Assembly: GCF_007991515.1 (NCBI RefSeq)
Contig: NZ_BJYM01000031.1
Location: 1 to 36,443 of the forward strand
Direction of reading: 5' to 3'
From: Oceanobacillus sojae
Lineage (GTDB): Bacteria; Bacillota; Bacilli; Bacillales; Amphibacillaceae
Length of the DNA: 36,443 bases
The notes under the pieces were generated by a model. That model was given only the letters and a program-made list of their open reading frames with translations. It did no database searches and was not told the DNA's origin. Of this stretch, positions 27,565-36,443 are shown piece by piece (position 1 is the first letter of the stretch; each line of letters starts with the position of its first letter). The translations under genes were made by a program, and so were the position numbers.

Positions 27565-28107
27565 ATGCAAAGGAAAAAAAGACTTGTTTTGCTTGTAATC
27601 ATTATCATTATTGGAATTAGTATTGGCGTGAATTATCCGATTCAGACAGCTTTGATTTTTCATGATGGGGAATCCGGAGAATTGACGGCTTTTTTACCTT
27701 TACATGAAAATGATTCTTTCTCAATTACCTTTACGCATTCGATTCACTTAACGGATGTGGTTGAAAAATATAAAGTAACAGATGATTTACAAATTGAGCA
27801 ATACGAAATTATATACGAAGAATTTGGTATCGGAATGCCCAGTAATGCCGGAGAGAATGAAGAATTTATCTATGAGGATGGAAAATATCATATCAGAAAT
27901 ATGAAGCACCAGTTTGAATCGTTAAATATCCGTAATGGGAAGGTTGTGTCCAATCACCGCTTAGCCTGGGGGGAGAGGAACAGTAATGACGTGGCATGCT
28001 GTGAAGTTCCTTTTAACGATTACTTTGAACCTGGTGACTGGTATAAAGTAAAAGTAGATTGGATTACGTTATTAGATTATTGGGAAGGAGAGAGGATTCA
28101 TGAGTGA
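27565..28107 (+). CDS. DUF1850 protein of TAXI-TRAP operon
   Basis: This 180-aa protein has a basic N-terminus and one membrane segment or uncleaved signal anchor (about residues 6-24). An extracytoplasmic domain follows with the DUF1850 pattern: FSITFTHSIHLTDVVEKYKV, a YEEFGIGMPSNAG segment, and a C-terminal DWITLLDYW. DUF1850 genes are repeatedly found between TAXI receptor and fused TRAP permease genes, as here. Their role is not established and may be accessory to transport. The stop overlaps the permease start by eight bases, indicating translational coupling. Confidence 0.85.
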   Translation: MQRKKRLVLLVIIIIIGISIGVNYPIQTALIFHDGESGELTAFLPLHENDSFSITFTHSIHLTDVVEKYKVTDDLQIEQYEIIYEEFGIGMPSNAGENEEFIYEDGKYHIRNMKHQFESLNIRNGKVVSNHRLAWGERNSNDVACCEVPFNDYFEPGDWYKVKVDWITLLDYWEGERIHE

Positions 28108-30094
28108 GAAAAATAATGAAAATCTCTCAGAAAAAGAGCAGCAGGAATTATTGGAAAAATATGATACAGAATCAAAAACAAGAAATTTAAAAGGAATTAT
28201 TGCCAGTGTTGTCTTTCTCCTGCTAATTGCATTTTCGATATTTCAGTTGTACACCGGTATTTTCGGGCAGTTTACAGCCTACATCCAGCGGACTGTTCAT
28301 TTAGGCTTTGCGCTTGTACTTATTTTCTTATTGTTTCCGGCTGTCCGCGGAGCAAAGAAAGATACAGTTCCATGGTATGACTATGTATTAATGGTTCTAG
28401 CAATTGCTGTCTGCGGCTATTGGCCGGTATTTTATGATACACTTGTGCAGCAATTTGGCGGGATTTCACTTATGCAAATGATTATTGGCGGCTTAGCTAT
28501 TTTACTTGTACTCGAAGCAGCCAGACGGGCAGTTGGACTTCCAATTATCATTATTGCGCTGCTGTTCCTCTGTTATGCACTGTTTGGTCCCTATATGCCG
28601 GGGGCTTTTGCGCACAGAGGACTGTCGCTTGAACAATTGATTCAATCGATGTTCTTTACAACAGAAGGAATACTGGGTACACCTTTACAGGTATCCTCGA
28701 CTATTATATTCTTGTTCCTTTTATTTGGAGCTTTCTTAGTACAGACAGGTATTGGAAATTATTTTAATGATTTGGCCATATCTATTGCAGGAAAAAGAGT
28801 CGGCGGGCCTGCAAAGGTAGCTATCTTCTCCAGTGCTTTAAATGGAACAATTTCAGGAAGCTCAGTTGCGAATACAGTAACAACTGGGTCATATACGATT
28901 CCTATGATGAAAAAGCTCGGTTATCGGAAGAACTTTGCCGGTGCTGTTGAGGCAGCAGCCTCAACAGGTGGACAAATCATGCCGCCAATTATGGGGGCTG
29001 CCGCCTTTTTAATGATCGAGTTTGCCGGGGAAAGCTACTGGAATATTGCTAAAGCAGCTATTATTCCGGCGATACTTTATTTTGCAGGTATTTGGATTAT
29101 GACACATTTTGAGGCAAAACGAACAGGCTTGGTTGGATTGCCGGATGAGGAAATACCGAGTAAACGTGCCGTTTTGAAAAAAATACATTTATTAATACCA
29201 ATTTTAGCAATCGTTTATTTCTTATTTACAGGTATGAGTGTCGAACGTGCGGCTGTTTATGGTATTTTATCAATCGTTCTTGTCAGCCTGTTTCGAAAGG
29301 ATACAAGGATTACACCGACAAAATTTCTTGTGGCGTTGGAGCAGGGTGCCCGAACTGCACTTGGTGTAGCAGCAGCAACTGCATGTGCCGGGATCATTGT
29401 AGGTGTAGTTACTAAAACAGGGCTTGGCTTGACGCTTGGTAACAGTTTGGTTTCTATTGCTGGTTCAATTGCGAGTTCACCAGAGATTCAGTTAATGCTG
29501 ACACTCGTATTTACCATGATTACATCGATTATTCTTGGAATGGGGTCTCCTACAACAGCTAACTATATTATTACATCTACGATTGCTTTACCGGCTATTG
29601 TGGCACTGAATGGTCAGCTGGAGGTTGCTATTCCAATATTAGCTGCACATATGTTTGTATTCTACTTTGGTATTGTAGCTGATATTACGCCTCCTGTTGC
29701 CTTGGCCGCTTTTGCAGCAAGCGGTATATCTGGGGGAGAGCCAATTCGTACAGGAGCAAATGCAACTAGACTCGCAATTGCAGCATTTATTATTCCATAT
29801 ATGTTTGTGTTGAATCCGACATTGCTAATGATTGATACAACTGTTTTTGAAGTAATTATGTCATTAATTACCGCCATGCTGGGAATGATTGCAATTGGCG
29901 CAGGAATGATCGGTTATTGGTATCGCAATGTGAAATGGTATGAACGGATTATAGCAATCATTGCCGGACTTTTATTAATCTATCCAGAAGGGTATTCTGA
30001 TACGATAGGCTTTATTATATTTGTTGTTATGTTTGTGATTCAGTACATGTCGAGGGATAAAATGGACAGGAACAACAGAATGCAAGCCAGCTAG
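28100..30094 (+). CDS. TRAP transporter fused permease (4TM + 12TM)
   Basis: This 664-aa permease fuses the small (DctQ-like) and large (DctM-like) TRAP membrane subunits, as is normal for TAXI systems. After a charged cytoplasmic N-terminus (about 35 residues) there are about 16-18 hydrophobic segments. The DctM-type core includes GTISGSSVANTVTTGSYTIPMM, EAAASTGGQIMPPIMGAAAFLM and GMGSPTTANYIITSTIALPA. TRAP systems are driven by an ion gradient and need no ATPase. Translational overlap with the DUF1850 gene and the preceding receptor gene define a three-gene operon. Confidence 0.94.
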   Translation: MSEKNNENLSEKEQQELLEKYDTESKTRNLKGIIASVVFLLLIAFSIFQLYTGIFGQFTAYIQRTVHLGFALVLIFLLFPAVRGAKKDTVPWYDYVLMVLAIAVCGYWPVFYDTLVQQFGGISLMQMIIGGLAILLVLEAARRAVGLPIIIIALLFLCYALFGPYMPGAFAHRGLSLEQLIQSMFFTTEGILGTPLQVSSTIIFLFLLFGAFLVQTGIGNYFNDLAISIAGKRVGGPAKVAIFSSALNGTISGSSVANTVTTGSYTIPMMKKLGYRKNFAGAVEAAASTGGQIMPPIMGAAAFLMIEFAGESYWNIAKAAIIPAILYFAGIWIMTHFEAKRTGLVGLPDEEIPSKRAVLKKIHLLIPILAIVYFLFTGMSVERAAVYGILSIVLVSLFRKDTRITPTKFLVALEQGARTALGVAAATACAGIIVGVVTKTGLGLTLGNSLVSIAGSIASSPEIQLMLTLVFTMITSIILGMGSPTTANYIITSTIALPAIVALNGQLEVAIPILAAHMFVFYFGIVADITPPVALAAFAASGISGGEPIRTGANATRLAIAAFIIPYMFVLNPTLLMIDTTVFEVIMSLITAMLGMIAIGAGMIGYWYRNVKWYERIIAIIAGLLLIYPEGYSDTIGFIIFVVMFVIQYMSRDKMDRNNRMQAS

Positions 30095-30108
30095 TTAAAT
30101 CTTTTCAG

Positions 30109-30157
30109 AAGAAGCGCTTATTATGTTATATAATAATGGGCGTTTCTTTCTTTTTTT
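30109..30157 (+). terminator. Intrinsic terminator of TRAP operon
   Basis: GAAGCGC near 30111 and GCGTTTC near 30140 pair (one G-T), with TTATTA/TAATAA inside, followed by CTTTCTTTTTTT. The stem has a small bulge, but the long T-run supports termination. Confidence 0.65.
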
Positions 30158-30215
30158 ATCAATTTCCCTTTATAATAAAAGGCGTAAGGTAAGAATGAAT
30201 CAGGAGTGCAGTTAA

Positions 30216-31556
30216 ATGGCTAAGAAATATGATTTTACAAAAGGCAGTATTGGAAAAAGTCTATTTTATTTTTCAGGTCCAATTCTTTTGGCAAACCTGC
30301 TGCAGACATCGTATCAATTTATTGATAGTCTGTGGGTTGGGAATCTGCTTGGTGCGAATGCTTTAGGTGCTGTTGCTATTTCCGGGAGCATTCTATTCGT
30401 TGTGCTCTCGCTTATTATTGGTTTAAATAATGCTGCGTTAACTATCCTGTCTCAGCAAAAAGGAAAACAGAATGAGGAAGGTCTAAAGCGTTATTTAAAC
30501 GCATTTGTTGTCCTTATGACATGTATTGCTTTATTACTTGGTGTTTCAGGATTTATTTTTGCAGAGGTACTGCTGAATTTACTGGGCACACCAGAGGCTA
30601 TGCTGACAGATGCAGCAATTTATTTGCGAATAAATTTTATTGGAATCCTATTATTATTCGGCTATAACTTTATAAGCACAGTGCTGCGATCCATAGGAGA
30701 CAGTAAAACGCCGCTTTATTTTGTGACAGCAGCGGTGATATTAAATGCGGTACTGGACCCATTATTTATTGATACGTTTGGATGGGGTATTACTGGTGCA
30801 GGATATGCTACAGTAGTATCACAGGGATTTTCTTTTTTGCTTGGTTTCTTTTATATTGTGAAGAAGGATCTAGCTCCATTTACCATCCCGAGTATGCCAA
30901 GCTGGAAAGAGATTAAATTAATTTTGCATATCGGTATTCCTTCCAGCCTGCAAATGGCTGTTATTTCTGCCGGAGCAGCGGCAATTATTGGGGTTGTAGC
31001 TGCGCAGGGAGAGGCGGTTGTCTCAGGGTATAGTGCGGCACAGCGTTTAGACAGCTTGTTGATGCTGCCTGCACATGCTTTAAGCATCGCAATTTCGAGT
31101 ATGGCTGGTCAAAATATCGGTGCTCAGAATTGGGGCAGAGTCAGGGATGTTGCTAAATACGGCGTTATCTATAATTTTATTATTATGCTGCTGATCGGCA
31201 TTATCGTCGCCGTTTTTGCTGAATATGGTGTGAGATTGTTTATTCAGGACGAAGCATCTGTCCGGTTTGGAACATTATATCTCCAGATCGTTGCATTATG
31301 CTATCCGTTTTTAGGGATTAATTTCATATTAAATGGGGTGGTCCGAGCAGCGGGAGCAATGTACGCAGTTTTGGTATTAAATATTATTTCCTTCTGGATT
31401 TTGCGCTATCCGCTTACGGCTTGGTTCTCCAGTCTGTTTGGTGAGATTGGTATTGCATTCGGTGTAGGAGCAAGCTTTATCTTAAGCAGTATCGCTGCTA
31501 TTATGTACTATCGTTTTGGGAAATGGAGAGAGAAGAAGTTATTTGCAGATGCTTAA
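30216..31556 (+). CDS. MATE-family multidrug/cation efflux protein
   Basis: This 446-aa exporter has 12 predicted transmembrane helices in two related halves. It opens with FTKGSIGKSLFYFSGPILLANLLQTSYQFIDSLWVGNLLG, the typical first MATE helix pair. Matching phrases appear in the second half (IGIPSSLQMAVISAGAAAII, SSMAGQNIGAQNWGRV). It would export a drug or metabolite in exchange for H+ or Na+. The ATG follows CAGGAG. The next two genes are closely spaced and may be co-transcribed, but their link to efflux is unclear. The substrate is unknown. Confidence 0.92.
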   Translation: MAKKYDFTKGSIGKSLFYFSGPILLANLLQTSYQFIDSLWVGNLLGANALGAVAISGSILFVVLSLIIGLNNAALTILSQQKGKQNEEGLKRYLNAFVVLMTCIALLLGVSGFIFAEVLLNLLGTPEAMLTDAAIYLRINFIGILLLFGYNFISTVLRSIGDSKTPLYFVTAAVILNAVLDPLFIDTFGWGITGAGYATVVSQGFSFLLGFFYIVKKDLAPFTIPSMPSWKEIKLILHIGIPSSLQMAVISAGAAAIIGVVAAQGEAVVSGYSAAQRLDSLLMLPAHALSIAISSMAGQNIGAQNWGRVRDVAKYGVIYNFIIMLLIGIIVAVFAEYGVRLFIQDEASVRFGTLYLQIVALCYPFLGINFILNGVVRAAGAMYAVLVLNIISFWILRYPLTAWFSSLFGEIGIAFGVGASFILSSIAAIMYYRFGKWREKKLFADA

Positions 31557-31573
31557 ACAGGGAGGGATACTAA

Positions 31574-31996
31574 ATGGTTTGGCTGACTGGTATATTATCA
31601 GGCTTTGTGCTGGGAGGATTTTTATATGTATTCCAGCAATGGACAGCTATCCCTGTTTACACATTGCTGATGAATGTCGATTATTTTCCTGTTCTAGGGA
31701 GCATGTATTTGCCTGATTGGATCGAATTTTCTTTGCATCTGCTTGTTTCAACATCTGTAGTATGGGTACTGTACCTCCTGTTAAAAATGAAAAAATTGGA
31801 GCAGAGACTGGCTCTTTATTTACTTTGCAACGGCGTAATTGGGCTTATTATTTTTCCAACGACGATATTATCTGACCGGACACCAGAAATAGATAATATA
31901 TGGGCATGGATTATCTGGCTGTCAGGTCACATGGTATATGGATTCTCGGTGTGGGGGATGCTTAAGCTAGGGAAAGCTTTAAAGGAGAAAAGATAA
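31574..31996 (+). CDS. Small four-helix membrane protein, unrecognised
   Basis: This 140-aa protein has about four predicted transmembrane helices (near residues 3-22, 48-68, 78-98 and 112-130) and a short basic C-terminus. I recognise no family. It has a clear ribosome binding site (GGGAGGG) and lies 17 bp after the MATE gene. Its last base is the first base of the next start codon, so it is translationally coupled to the lysozyme-like gene. The arrangement suggests a membrane partner for that protein. Confidence 0.7.
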   Translation: MVWLTGILSGFVLGGFLYVFQQWTAIPVYTLLMNVDYFPVLGSMYLPDWIEFSLHLLVSTSVVWVLYLLLKMKKLEQRLALYLLCNGVIGLIIFPTTILSDRTPEIDNIWAWIIWLSGHMVYGFSVWGMLKLGKALKEKR

Positions 31997-32652
31997 TGAA
32001 ACGAAAGAAATGGCGTAAATTGGTAGATTTAATAAAATACCTAATGATAATTGGACTTGTATTTGGTCTGTCCTTATTAATACTTTCCTTGATAGTTTAT
32101 CAAATCACTGATAAGCCAGAGCGGGAGTTTGAAAAGGCAGATCCTGTACCAGCTTTAAATCAGCAGATTTGGGAATATAAACCACTGGTTGAGAAATATG
32201 CGAAACAACATGGAATTGAAGAGCAGACCAATACCATTCTGGCAATGATGATGCAGGAATCTGGTGGACGCGGTACGGATCCGATGCAATCCTCTGAAAG
32301 TCTATGTGGAGAAATAGGGTGTATTGATGACCCGGAGCATTCTATTGAACAGGGAGTATCCTTTTTTGCCTGGATATATGAGCAGGCGGAGGGGGATGAA
32401 GAGCTGGCCGTACAAGCTTATAATTTTGGCCCTGGTTTTATTAGGTATGTTCGAGAAATGGAGGAGAACTATTCGGAGGAAGCGGCAATTGCCTATTCGC
32501 AAAACATGTATGAAGAGGCAGGAAGAGAGAGTTCCATTTATTCTTGCCGGAGAGAAGAAGCGGAAGAATTAGATGCGTGCTATGGTGATATTTATTATGT
32601 TTCTTCTGTAATGTCATATAAGGAAGCAATAGAAATGGAATCGGAAAACTGA
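31996..32652 (+). CDS. Membrane-anchored lysozyme-like (CwlT/T4-type muramidase) protein
   Basis: This 218-aa protein has a basic N-terminus, one membrane helix (about residues 12-36) and an extracytoplasmic lysozyme-like domain (about 55-215). TILAMMMQESGGRGTDPMQ places the likely catalytic Glu88 in the same setting as in the muramidase domain of B. subtilis CwlT (Lysozyme_like family). LAVQAYNFGPGFI is the second conserved stretch. It would cut peptidoglycan glycan strands close to the membrane. There is no NlpC/P60 domain, unlike CwlT. It is coupled to the small membrane protein gene upstream. Confidence 0.82.
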   Translation: MKRKKWRKLVDLIKYLMIIGLVFGLSLLILSLIVYQITDKPEREFEKADPVPALNQQIWEYKPLVEKYAKQHGIEEQTNTILAMMMQESGGRGTDPMQSSESLCGEIGCIDDPEHSIEQGVSFFAWIYEQAEGDEELAVQAYNFGPGFIRYVREMEENYSEEAAIAYSQNMYEEAGRESSIYSCRREEAEELDACYGDIYYVSSVMSYKEAIEMESEN

Positions 32653-32726
32653 TATGATGACAGTATATGAAATTCTCTTTATCAAAGAGGTATTTCTACA
32701 TACAAAGATGTTGTCATATCTTTTTT
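32651..32726 (+). terminator. Complex hairpin followed by T-run
   Basis: GATATGATGACA (32651-32662) pairs with TGTCATATC (32712-32720) with a bulge. CTCTTT/AAAGAG forms an inner hairpin, and six T follow (32721-32726). It begins at the stop codon of the lysozyme-like gene and probably ends that transcript. Confidence 0.55.
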
Positions 32727-32827
32727 ATGTATGAAAAAGGTTATTTTGCCGATTCGAGTTTTTGAGTAATTAACTGATGATTATGACAACAATATGTATT
32801 AAAAAAGAGAGTGGAGGATGATTTTTT

Positions 32828-33205
32828 ATGAAAGCTATTCAGACAAACAACGCACCAGCAGCAATTGGACCGTATTCTCAAGCAATTGAGGCAGGAGATT
32901 TTCTTTATATTTCAGGACAAATTCCGATTGATCCGGCAACAGGTGAAGTAGTAGAAGGAATTGAAGCTCAGACAAAACAGGTATTAGCAAATTTACAGGC
33001 TATTTTAAAAGAGGCAGATTTAAGCTTTGCCAATGCAGTGAAATTTACTATTTTCTTAAATTCAATGGAAGATTTCGCAACCGTAAATGAAATCTATGGT
33101 GCTGCACTGGAGGAGCCATACCCGGCCCGTGCTTGTGTAGAAGTAAGCCGTTTGCCGAAGGATGTTCTCGTAGAAATGGATATTGTTGCATACCGTAAAG
33201 CATAA
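32828..33205 (+). CDS. ridA: RidA family 2-iminobutanoate/2-iminopropanoate deaminase
   Basis: This 125-aa enzyme hydrolyses reactive enamine/imine intermediates from PLP enzymes, such as 2-aminoacrylate, to keto acids and ammonia. It has the full family pattern: N-terminal AIGPYSQAI, LYISGQIPIDPATGE, and C-terminal YPARACVEVSRLPKDVLVEMDIVA with the substrate-binding arginine in PARAC. Length is normal; the protein is expected to be a cytoplasmic trimer. The ATG follows GTGGAGG. The alcohol dehydrogenase gene starts 12 bp downstream, so the two are probably co-transcribed, though no metabolic link is evident. Confidence 0.95.
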   Translation: MKAIQTNNAPAAIGPYSQAIEAGDFLYISGQIPIDPATGEVVEGIEAQTKQVLANLQAILKEADLSFANAVKFTIFLNSMEDFATVNEIYGAALEEPYPARACVEVSRLPKDVLVEMDIVAYRKA

Positions 33206-33217
33206 GGAGAGATTATA

Positions 33218-34387
33218 ATGGAGAATTTTATCTATCACAATCCAACAAAACTCATCTTTGGAAAAGGTCAGATAGAGAAGCTGTCTGGTGAAATTCAGCC
33301 TTATGGAAGCCGTATCCTGATTGTATATGGCGGCGGAAGTATTAAAAAGAACGGCATCTATGACCGTGTATTGGAAGAATTGGAAAAAATCAATGCGGAG
33401 GTTTTTGAACTGTCCGGGGTAGAACCCAATCCTAGAGTTTCTACTGTACGTGAGGGCGTCCGTATCTGTCGTGAGCAGAAGATTGAGTTTATTTTAGCTG
33501 TAGGCGGAGGCAGTACGATTGACTGTACGAAAGCAATTGCTGTCGGTGCTGTCACAGATGCAGATATGTGGGATGTTGTGACGAAAAAAGAAAAGCCTGC
33601 TGGCGCACTTCCGTTTGGAACAATACTAACTTTAGCAGCTACGGGCTCCGAGATGAATTCAGGTTCAGTTATTACAAATTGGGAAACCAATGAAAAGCAT
33701 GGGTGGGGCTCTCCCTATACTTACCCTAAGTTTTCTATTTTAGATCCTGTGCATACCTTCTCTGTGCCGCATGACCAAACAATTTATGGCTTAGTGGACA
33801 TGATGTCACATGTTTTAGAGCATTATTTTCATCATGAAGAAAATACACCAATTCAAGACAGATGGTGCGAAGGTATTTTGTTAACATTAATTGACGTGGG
33901 GCCAAAGCTGTTAGCAGACCCTGAAAATTATGCTTACAGGTCTACAGCGATGCTTGGCGGAACGCTCGCTTTAAATAATATGTTGAATTTAGGCTATCGC
34001 GGTGATTGGGCTACGCATAATTTAGAACATGCTGTATCGGCTGTTCATGATATTCCGCATGGCGGTGGTCTGGCTATTCTGTTTCCTAATTGGATGAAGC
34101 ATGTGTTAGACGAGAGTAATGTTGATAGATTTAAACAATTGGCAGTCCGTGTCTTTGACGTGGATACAAGAGGGAAATCAGATAAAGTAGTTGCCTTGGA
34201 AGGGATTGACTGCTTGCGCGAATTCTGGAATGAGCTTGGTGCGCCGTCCAGATTGGCAGACTATAATATAGATAAATCAACGGTGGAAGAAATGGCAGAG
34301 AAAACCGTTACAGCGAATTCGACATTTGGTAACTATCGGTCTTTAACAAAAAAAGACTCACTGGAAATTTTCGAAGCAAGTCTGTGA
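33218..34387 (+). CDS. Iron-containing alcohol dehydrogenase (butanol dehydrogenase-like)
   Basis: This 389-aa group III dehydrogenase is similar in pattern to B. subtilis YugJ/YugK and clostridial butanol dehydrogenases. It has NAD(P)-binding [11 protein letters not shown] and [14 protein letters not shown]. The metal ligands are visible in [11 protein letters not shown] (Asp and His) and in [16 protein letters not shown] (two His). It would reduce aldehydes or oxidise primary alcohols in the cytoplasm. The first residues ([22 protein letters not shown]) are typical of the group and support the start, with a GGAGA site. It follows ridA closely. Confidence 0.92.
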   Translation: MENFIYHNPTKLIFGKGQIEKLSGEIQPYGSRILIVYGGGSIKKNGIYDRVLEELEKINAEVFELSGVEPNPRVSTVREGVRICREQKIEFILAVGGGSTIDCTKAIAVGAVTDADMWDVVTKKEKPAGALPFGTILTLAATGSEMNSGSVITNWETNEKHGWGSPYTYPKFSILDPVHTFSVPHDQTIYGLVDMMSHVLEHYFHHEENTPIQDRWCEGILLTLIDVGPKLLADPENYAYRSTAMLGGTLALNNMLNLGYRGDWATHNLEHAVSAVHDIPHGGGLAILFPNWMKHVLDESNVDRFKQLAVRVFDVDTRGKSDKVVALEGIDCLREFWNELGAPSRLADYNIDKSTVEEMAEKTVTANSTFGNYRSLTKKDSLEIFEASL

Positions 34388-34418
34388 TTTCCCGGGAAAT
34401 ATTGTCGAAATATACAAA

Positions 34419-34452
34419 AAGAGCTTGCAGTTATTCATAAACTGCAAGCTCT
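34419..34452. terminator. Bidirectional intrinsic terminator
   Basis: AAGAGCTTGCAGTT (34419-34432) pairs with AACTGCAAGCTCTT (34439-34452), a perfect 14-bp stem. A/T-rich flanks lie on both sides. It separates the converging dehydrogenase and DUF1450 genes and overlaps the last codons of the latter. Confidence 0.88.
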
Positions 34453-34676
34453 TCTTTAATTTGCAAACGTATTTTATCAAGACATTCTTCCGGTGTCTTT
34501 CCAAATACACGTTTATTATTTACTAAGGCATATGGACGTACAGCACATAGGCCACAGAATGACAAGCATTCGTTCATTAGAACCGCGACCTCAGGGAATT
34601 CTTTCTCTAAGATGGATTCAATATCTATAGTAGTGATGGCATTTCCGTCACATATTTCGATGACAACGATACCCAT
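34431..34676 (-). CDS. DUF1450 (YuzB-like) small protein
   Basis: This 81-aa protein of the DUF1450 family is common in Bacillaceae. The Cys pattern ECLSFCGLCA followed by PYALVNNKRVFGKTPEECLDKI is characteristic and may bind a metal or Fe-S cluster, though this is unproven. A GTG at 34685 would add three residues; I prefer the ATG at 34676, but neither has a strong ribosome binding site. It is a single gene ending in the terminator shared with the dehydrogenase gene. The function is unknown. Confidence 0.85.
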   Translation of the reverse strand: MGIVVIEICDGNAITTIDIESILEKEFPEVAVLMNECLSFCGLCAVRPYALVNNKRVFGKTPEECLDKIRLQIKEELAVYE

Positions 34677-34752
34677 TGCTATCACTTTCTTTCTATAATA
34701 ATTAACCTTGCTTTGTTAGTTTTAGCATAATTATAGAAACAAATCAATATTT

Positions 34753-36009
34753 TTACCTGGAGGAGAAAGAATGTGAATGGGATCGTTTTGTATTGGGCTC
34801 ATGCTCATAACGTAACCAGGCTATAAGCATAATAAAACCACACAGAATAAGCAGCAGTCCTGTTGTTAAAAAGACAGAAGAAAATCCCCATGTAGCTGCA
34901 ATTGTGCCGCCAAGCATCGGCCCGATAATATTACCAAAAAAGCGTAAACTTGTATCGTAGCCAAGCACTTCTCCTTGCGTAGACAGAGGTGCTTCCTTGC
35001 GAATATAGGCTACGCGGATTGGAATAATACCGCCAAGGAATAGACCAAGTAAGAACCGTAAAACGACCAATTGCCAAATATCTGTTATAAACATGCCTGG
35101 CAGATAAACCAACCCGGATGCAAATAGCATTATAATCAATACTTTTGTATAACCATGGTTATCTCCAATCATTCCCCAGCGTCTGGTCATCATTAGATTT
35201 CCAACTCCTGTTGCTGAGAAAGCAATACCTGCAAAGAATGCCAGATTGACTGGACCATGAATTTCTTCAACAAATAGTGACAGGATTGGCTGGACGCTAA
35301 AGTGCGCTATCTGCACAAGAGCAGACATCAATAAAACAATCAATAAGATTGGTTTATTAAGAATATACTGCAGGACTTCTTTTCTTGAGTAATTCTTTGT
35401 GTCTTCTTCTTTTGAAAATTTAACCTGCATTTCTTTAACTCCGAATATGACGAGCAATCCGGATATAAAGATAGTTACCGCCACCCATTTAAAGGTGCTT
35501 GAATACCCAAACGCATCAGCAAGTGCTCCGCCAAGCAACGGCCCCATCAAAGAGCCTGTAATCGTTCCTGTCTGCAGGGTTCCTAACACTCTTCCTGCGA
35601 CTTCTTTTGGCGTTTGGGTTGCAATAAATGCCTGAGACATAGGAATAAACCCAGTTACAATTCCCATTAAAAAACGTAAAATAAATAATTGCCATACTGT
35701 TGTTGCAAATCCCATTAAAAATACCGAAATTCCAATTCCCAACGCCGACATAACCATCAGGCGTTTTCTTCCAAAGCGGTCGCCGACTCTTCCCCAAATC
35801 GGTGCAAAGATAAATGCACTGATGAAAGTAACGGCAAAGGTTAACCCTGACCATGTTTGTACATAGGAAGCTGAAAAGTTACCCATTGACTGAATGTACA
35901 AGGAAATAAAAGGTACAACCATTGTCATGCTTCCGCTAATAAAGAAATTAGCAAGCCACATAATCACCAAGTTCCGTTTTACTCCTGGATGTGTATTAAT
36001 AACGTTCAA
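34753..36009 (-). CDS. MFS multidrug transporter, MdtG-like
   Basis: This 418-aa, 12-helix MFS transporter has motif A as GRVGDRFGRKRLMV between helices 2 and 3. A motif-C-like LLGGALADAFGY follows helix 5, and the C-terminal half holds GNLMMTRRWGMIGDNHGYTKVL. Overall it resembles the MdtG group of drug/H+ antiporters. The start is uncertain: TTG at 36009 is only one base from AGAAGG, too close for an ideal site. There is no better in-frame codon before helix 1, which begins near residue 15. The substrate is unknown. Confidence 0.87.
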   Translation of the reverse strand: MNVINTHPGVKRNLVIMWLANFFISGSMTMVVPFISLYIQSMGNFSASYVQTWSGLTFAVTFISAFIFAPIWGRVGDRFGRKRLMVMSALGIGISVFLMGFATTVWQLFILRFLMGIVTGFIPMSQAFIATQTPKEVAGRVLGTLQTGTITGSLMGPLLGGALADAFGYSSTFKWVAVTIFISGLLVIFGVKEMQVKFSKEEDTKNYSRKEVLQYILNKPILLIVLLMSALVQIAHFSVQPILSLFVEEIHGPVNLAFFAGIAFSATGVGNLMMTRRWGMIGDNHGYTKVLIIMLFASGLVYLPGMFITDIWQLVVLRFLLGLFLGGIIPIRVAYIRKEAPLSTQGEVLGYDTSLRFFGNIIGPMLGGTIAATWGFSSVFLTTGLLLILCGFIMLIAWLRYEHEPNTKRSHSHSFSSR

Positions 36010-36443
36010 ACCTTCTTTCTAGCTTTTTGCATTAACTGCAGATTCATATATATTTATTCAGAATGGTATAAGCGCACGAGTACATATGAAAAAGGCATAA
36101 GTGCCAATGACCCATACCTTCCCTGAAACAATCTGCAGTCGTCCGTTTAAGTTTTGTGAATTCGTTGCGTTATTACCATTTGTAGAATTCCCGTCTTTAT
36201 AAAACGGGGGATACGAAAATCCCGTAATCGTATCTTTATTTATTTCGCTACTCCAAATATACACAAACACGAACTAAATGAAAAGTTATCTGCTCAAAAA
36301 CATTAATTTAATTATAACTCAACTTTCGTACCTGATAATAAACATCTATACCTTACCATGCCAGGATAATTATGTTTTTCATTATCCTGCATGCATTTTG
36401 TTACTTTTTGATTGAATGAAGATTGTGTATAGCGCCGCTCCGA
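36010..36443. other. Gene-poor end of window with one long hairpin
   Basis: I can support no gene in this stretch. A 70-codon minus-strand frame (36058-36270) opens with GTG and has no ribosome binding site. An inverted repeat at 36357-36393 (CCAGGATAAT against ATTATCCTG, extended by CATG on both sides with one bulged C) forms a 13-bp stem. It is followed on the + strand by a broken T-rich run, so it may be a weak terminator for something outside this window. Confidence 0.5.

Noticed and set aside
36058..36270. 70-codon minus-strand frame opening with GTG.
   Set aside because: No ribosome binding site, no ATG option and no recognisable domain; Asn/Ser-rich stretch may be chance.

Overview
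The window looks like chromosome of a low-GC, Gram-positive, Bacillaceae-type bacterium. The reasons are the AT-rich composition, AGGAGG-type Shine-Dalgarno sites, several TTG starts behind strong ribosome binding sites, SigA-like promoters, cre-like LacI-family operators, and families common in Bacillus and its relatives (DUF624, DUF1450/YuzB, YhaQP/NatAB-type ABC exporter, TAXI-TRAP with DUF1850). An Oceanobacillus/Virgibacillus-like host is my guess; the sequence alone does not prove it. I see no rRNA, tRNA, CRISPR array, insertion sequence or prophage.

Region 1 (1-11180, + strand) is a carbohydrate locus. A DUF624 membrane protein has its own promoter and operator. Next come a promoter region with three operators, a lipoprotein sugar-binding protein, two CUT1 ABC permeases, a LacI-family regulator, a 1063-aa GH94-like oligosaccharide phosphorylase, a ROK kinase lacking the usual zinc motif, and a GH1 enzyme carrying the Ser/Lys/Tyr phosphate-binding signature of 6-phospho-beta-glycosidases. 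The combination suggests ABC import of beta-gluco-oligosaccharides, phosphorolysis, then ATP-dependent phosphorylation of a residual short glycoside and its hydrolysis as a phospho-sugar. No ABC ATPase is encoded, so a shared MsmX-type ATPase elsewhere is presumed.

Region 2 (11281-18540, - strand) holds an unrecognised 420-aa soluble protein, a secreted SH3b-SH3b-Amidase_3 cell-wall amidase, a flavodoxin-fold NADPH-dependent FMN reductase-like protein, a two-gene NatA/NatB-like ABC exporter, and a DUF2812 membrane protein coupled to a PadR repressor. The padR upstream region carries four copies of the palindrome TATCA-N6-GATA.

Region 3 (18541-26069) holds a DoxX protein with a Rex/Fnr-like palindrome upstream, an MFS transporter, a large SWIM-SNF2 helicase, an unrecognised winged-helix regulator and a beta-lactamase-fold serine hydrolase without a signal peptide.

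Region 4 (26070-30160) is a TAXI-TRAP transport operon: lipoprotein receptor, DUF1850 protein, fused permease. It has a palindrome-rich leader and a terminator just after the receptor gene.

Region 5 (30161-36443) holds a MATE exporter, a small membrane protein coupled to a membrane-anchored lysozyme-like protein, RidA, an iron-type alcohol dehydrogenase, a DUF1450 protein and an MdtG-like MFS transporter. Most of it is ordinary housekeeping or accessory material. The sugar locus and several regulatory arrays are the parts most worth a second look.
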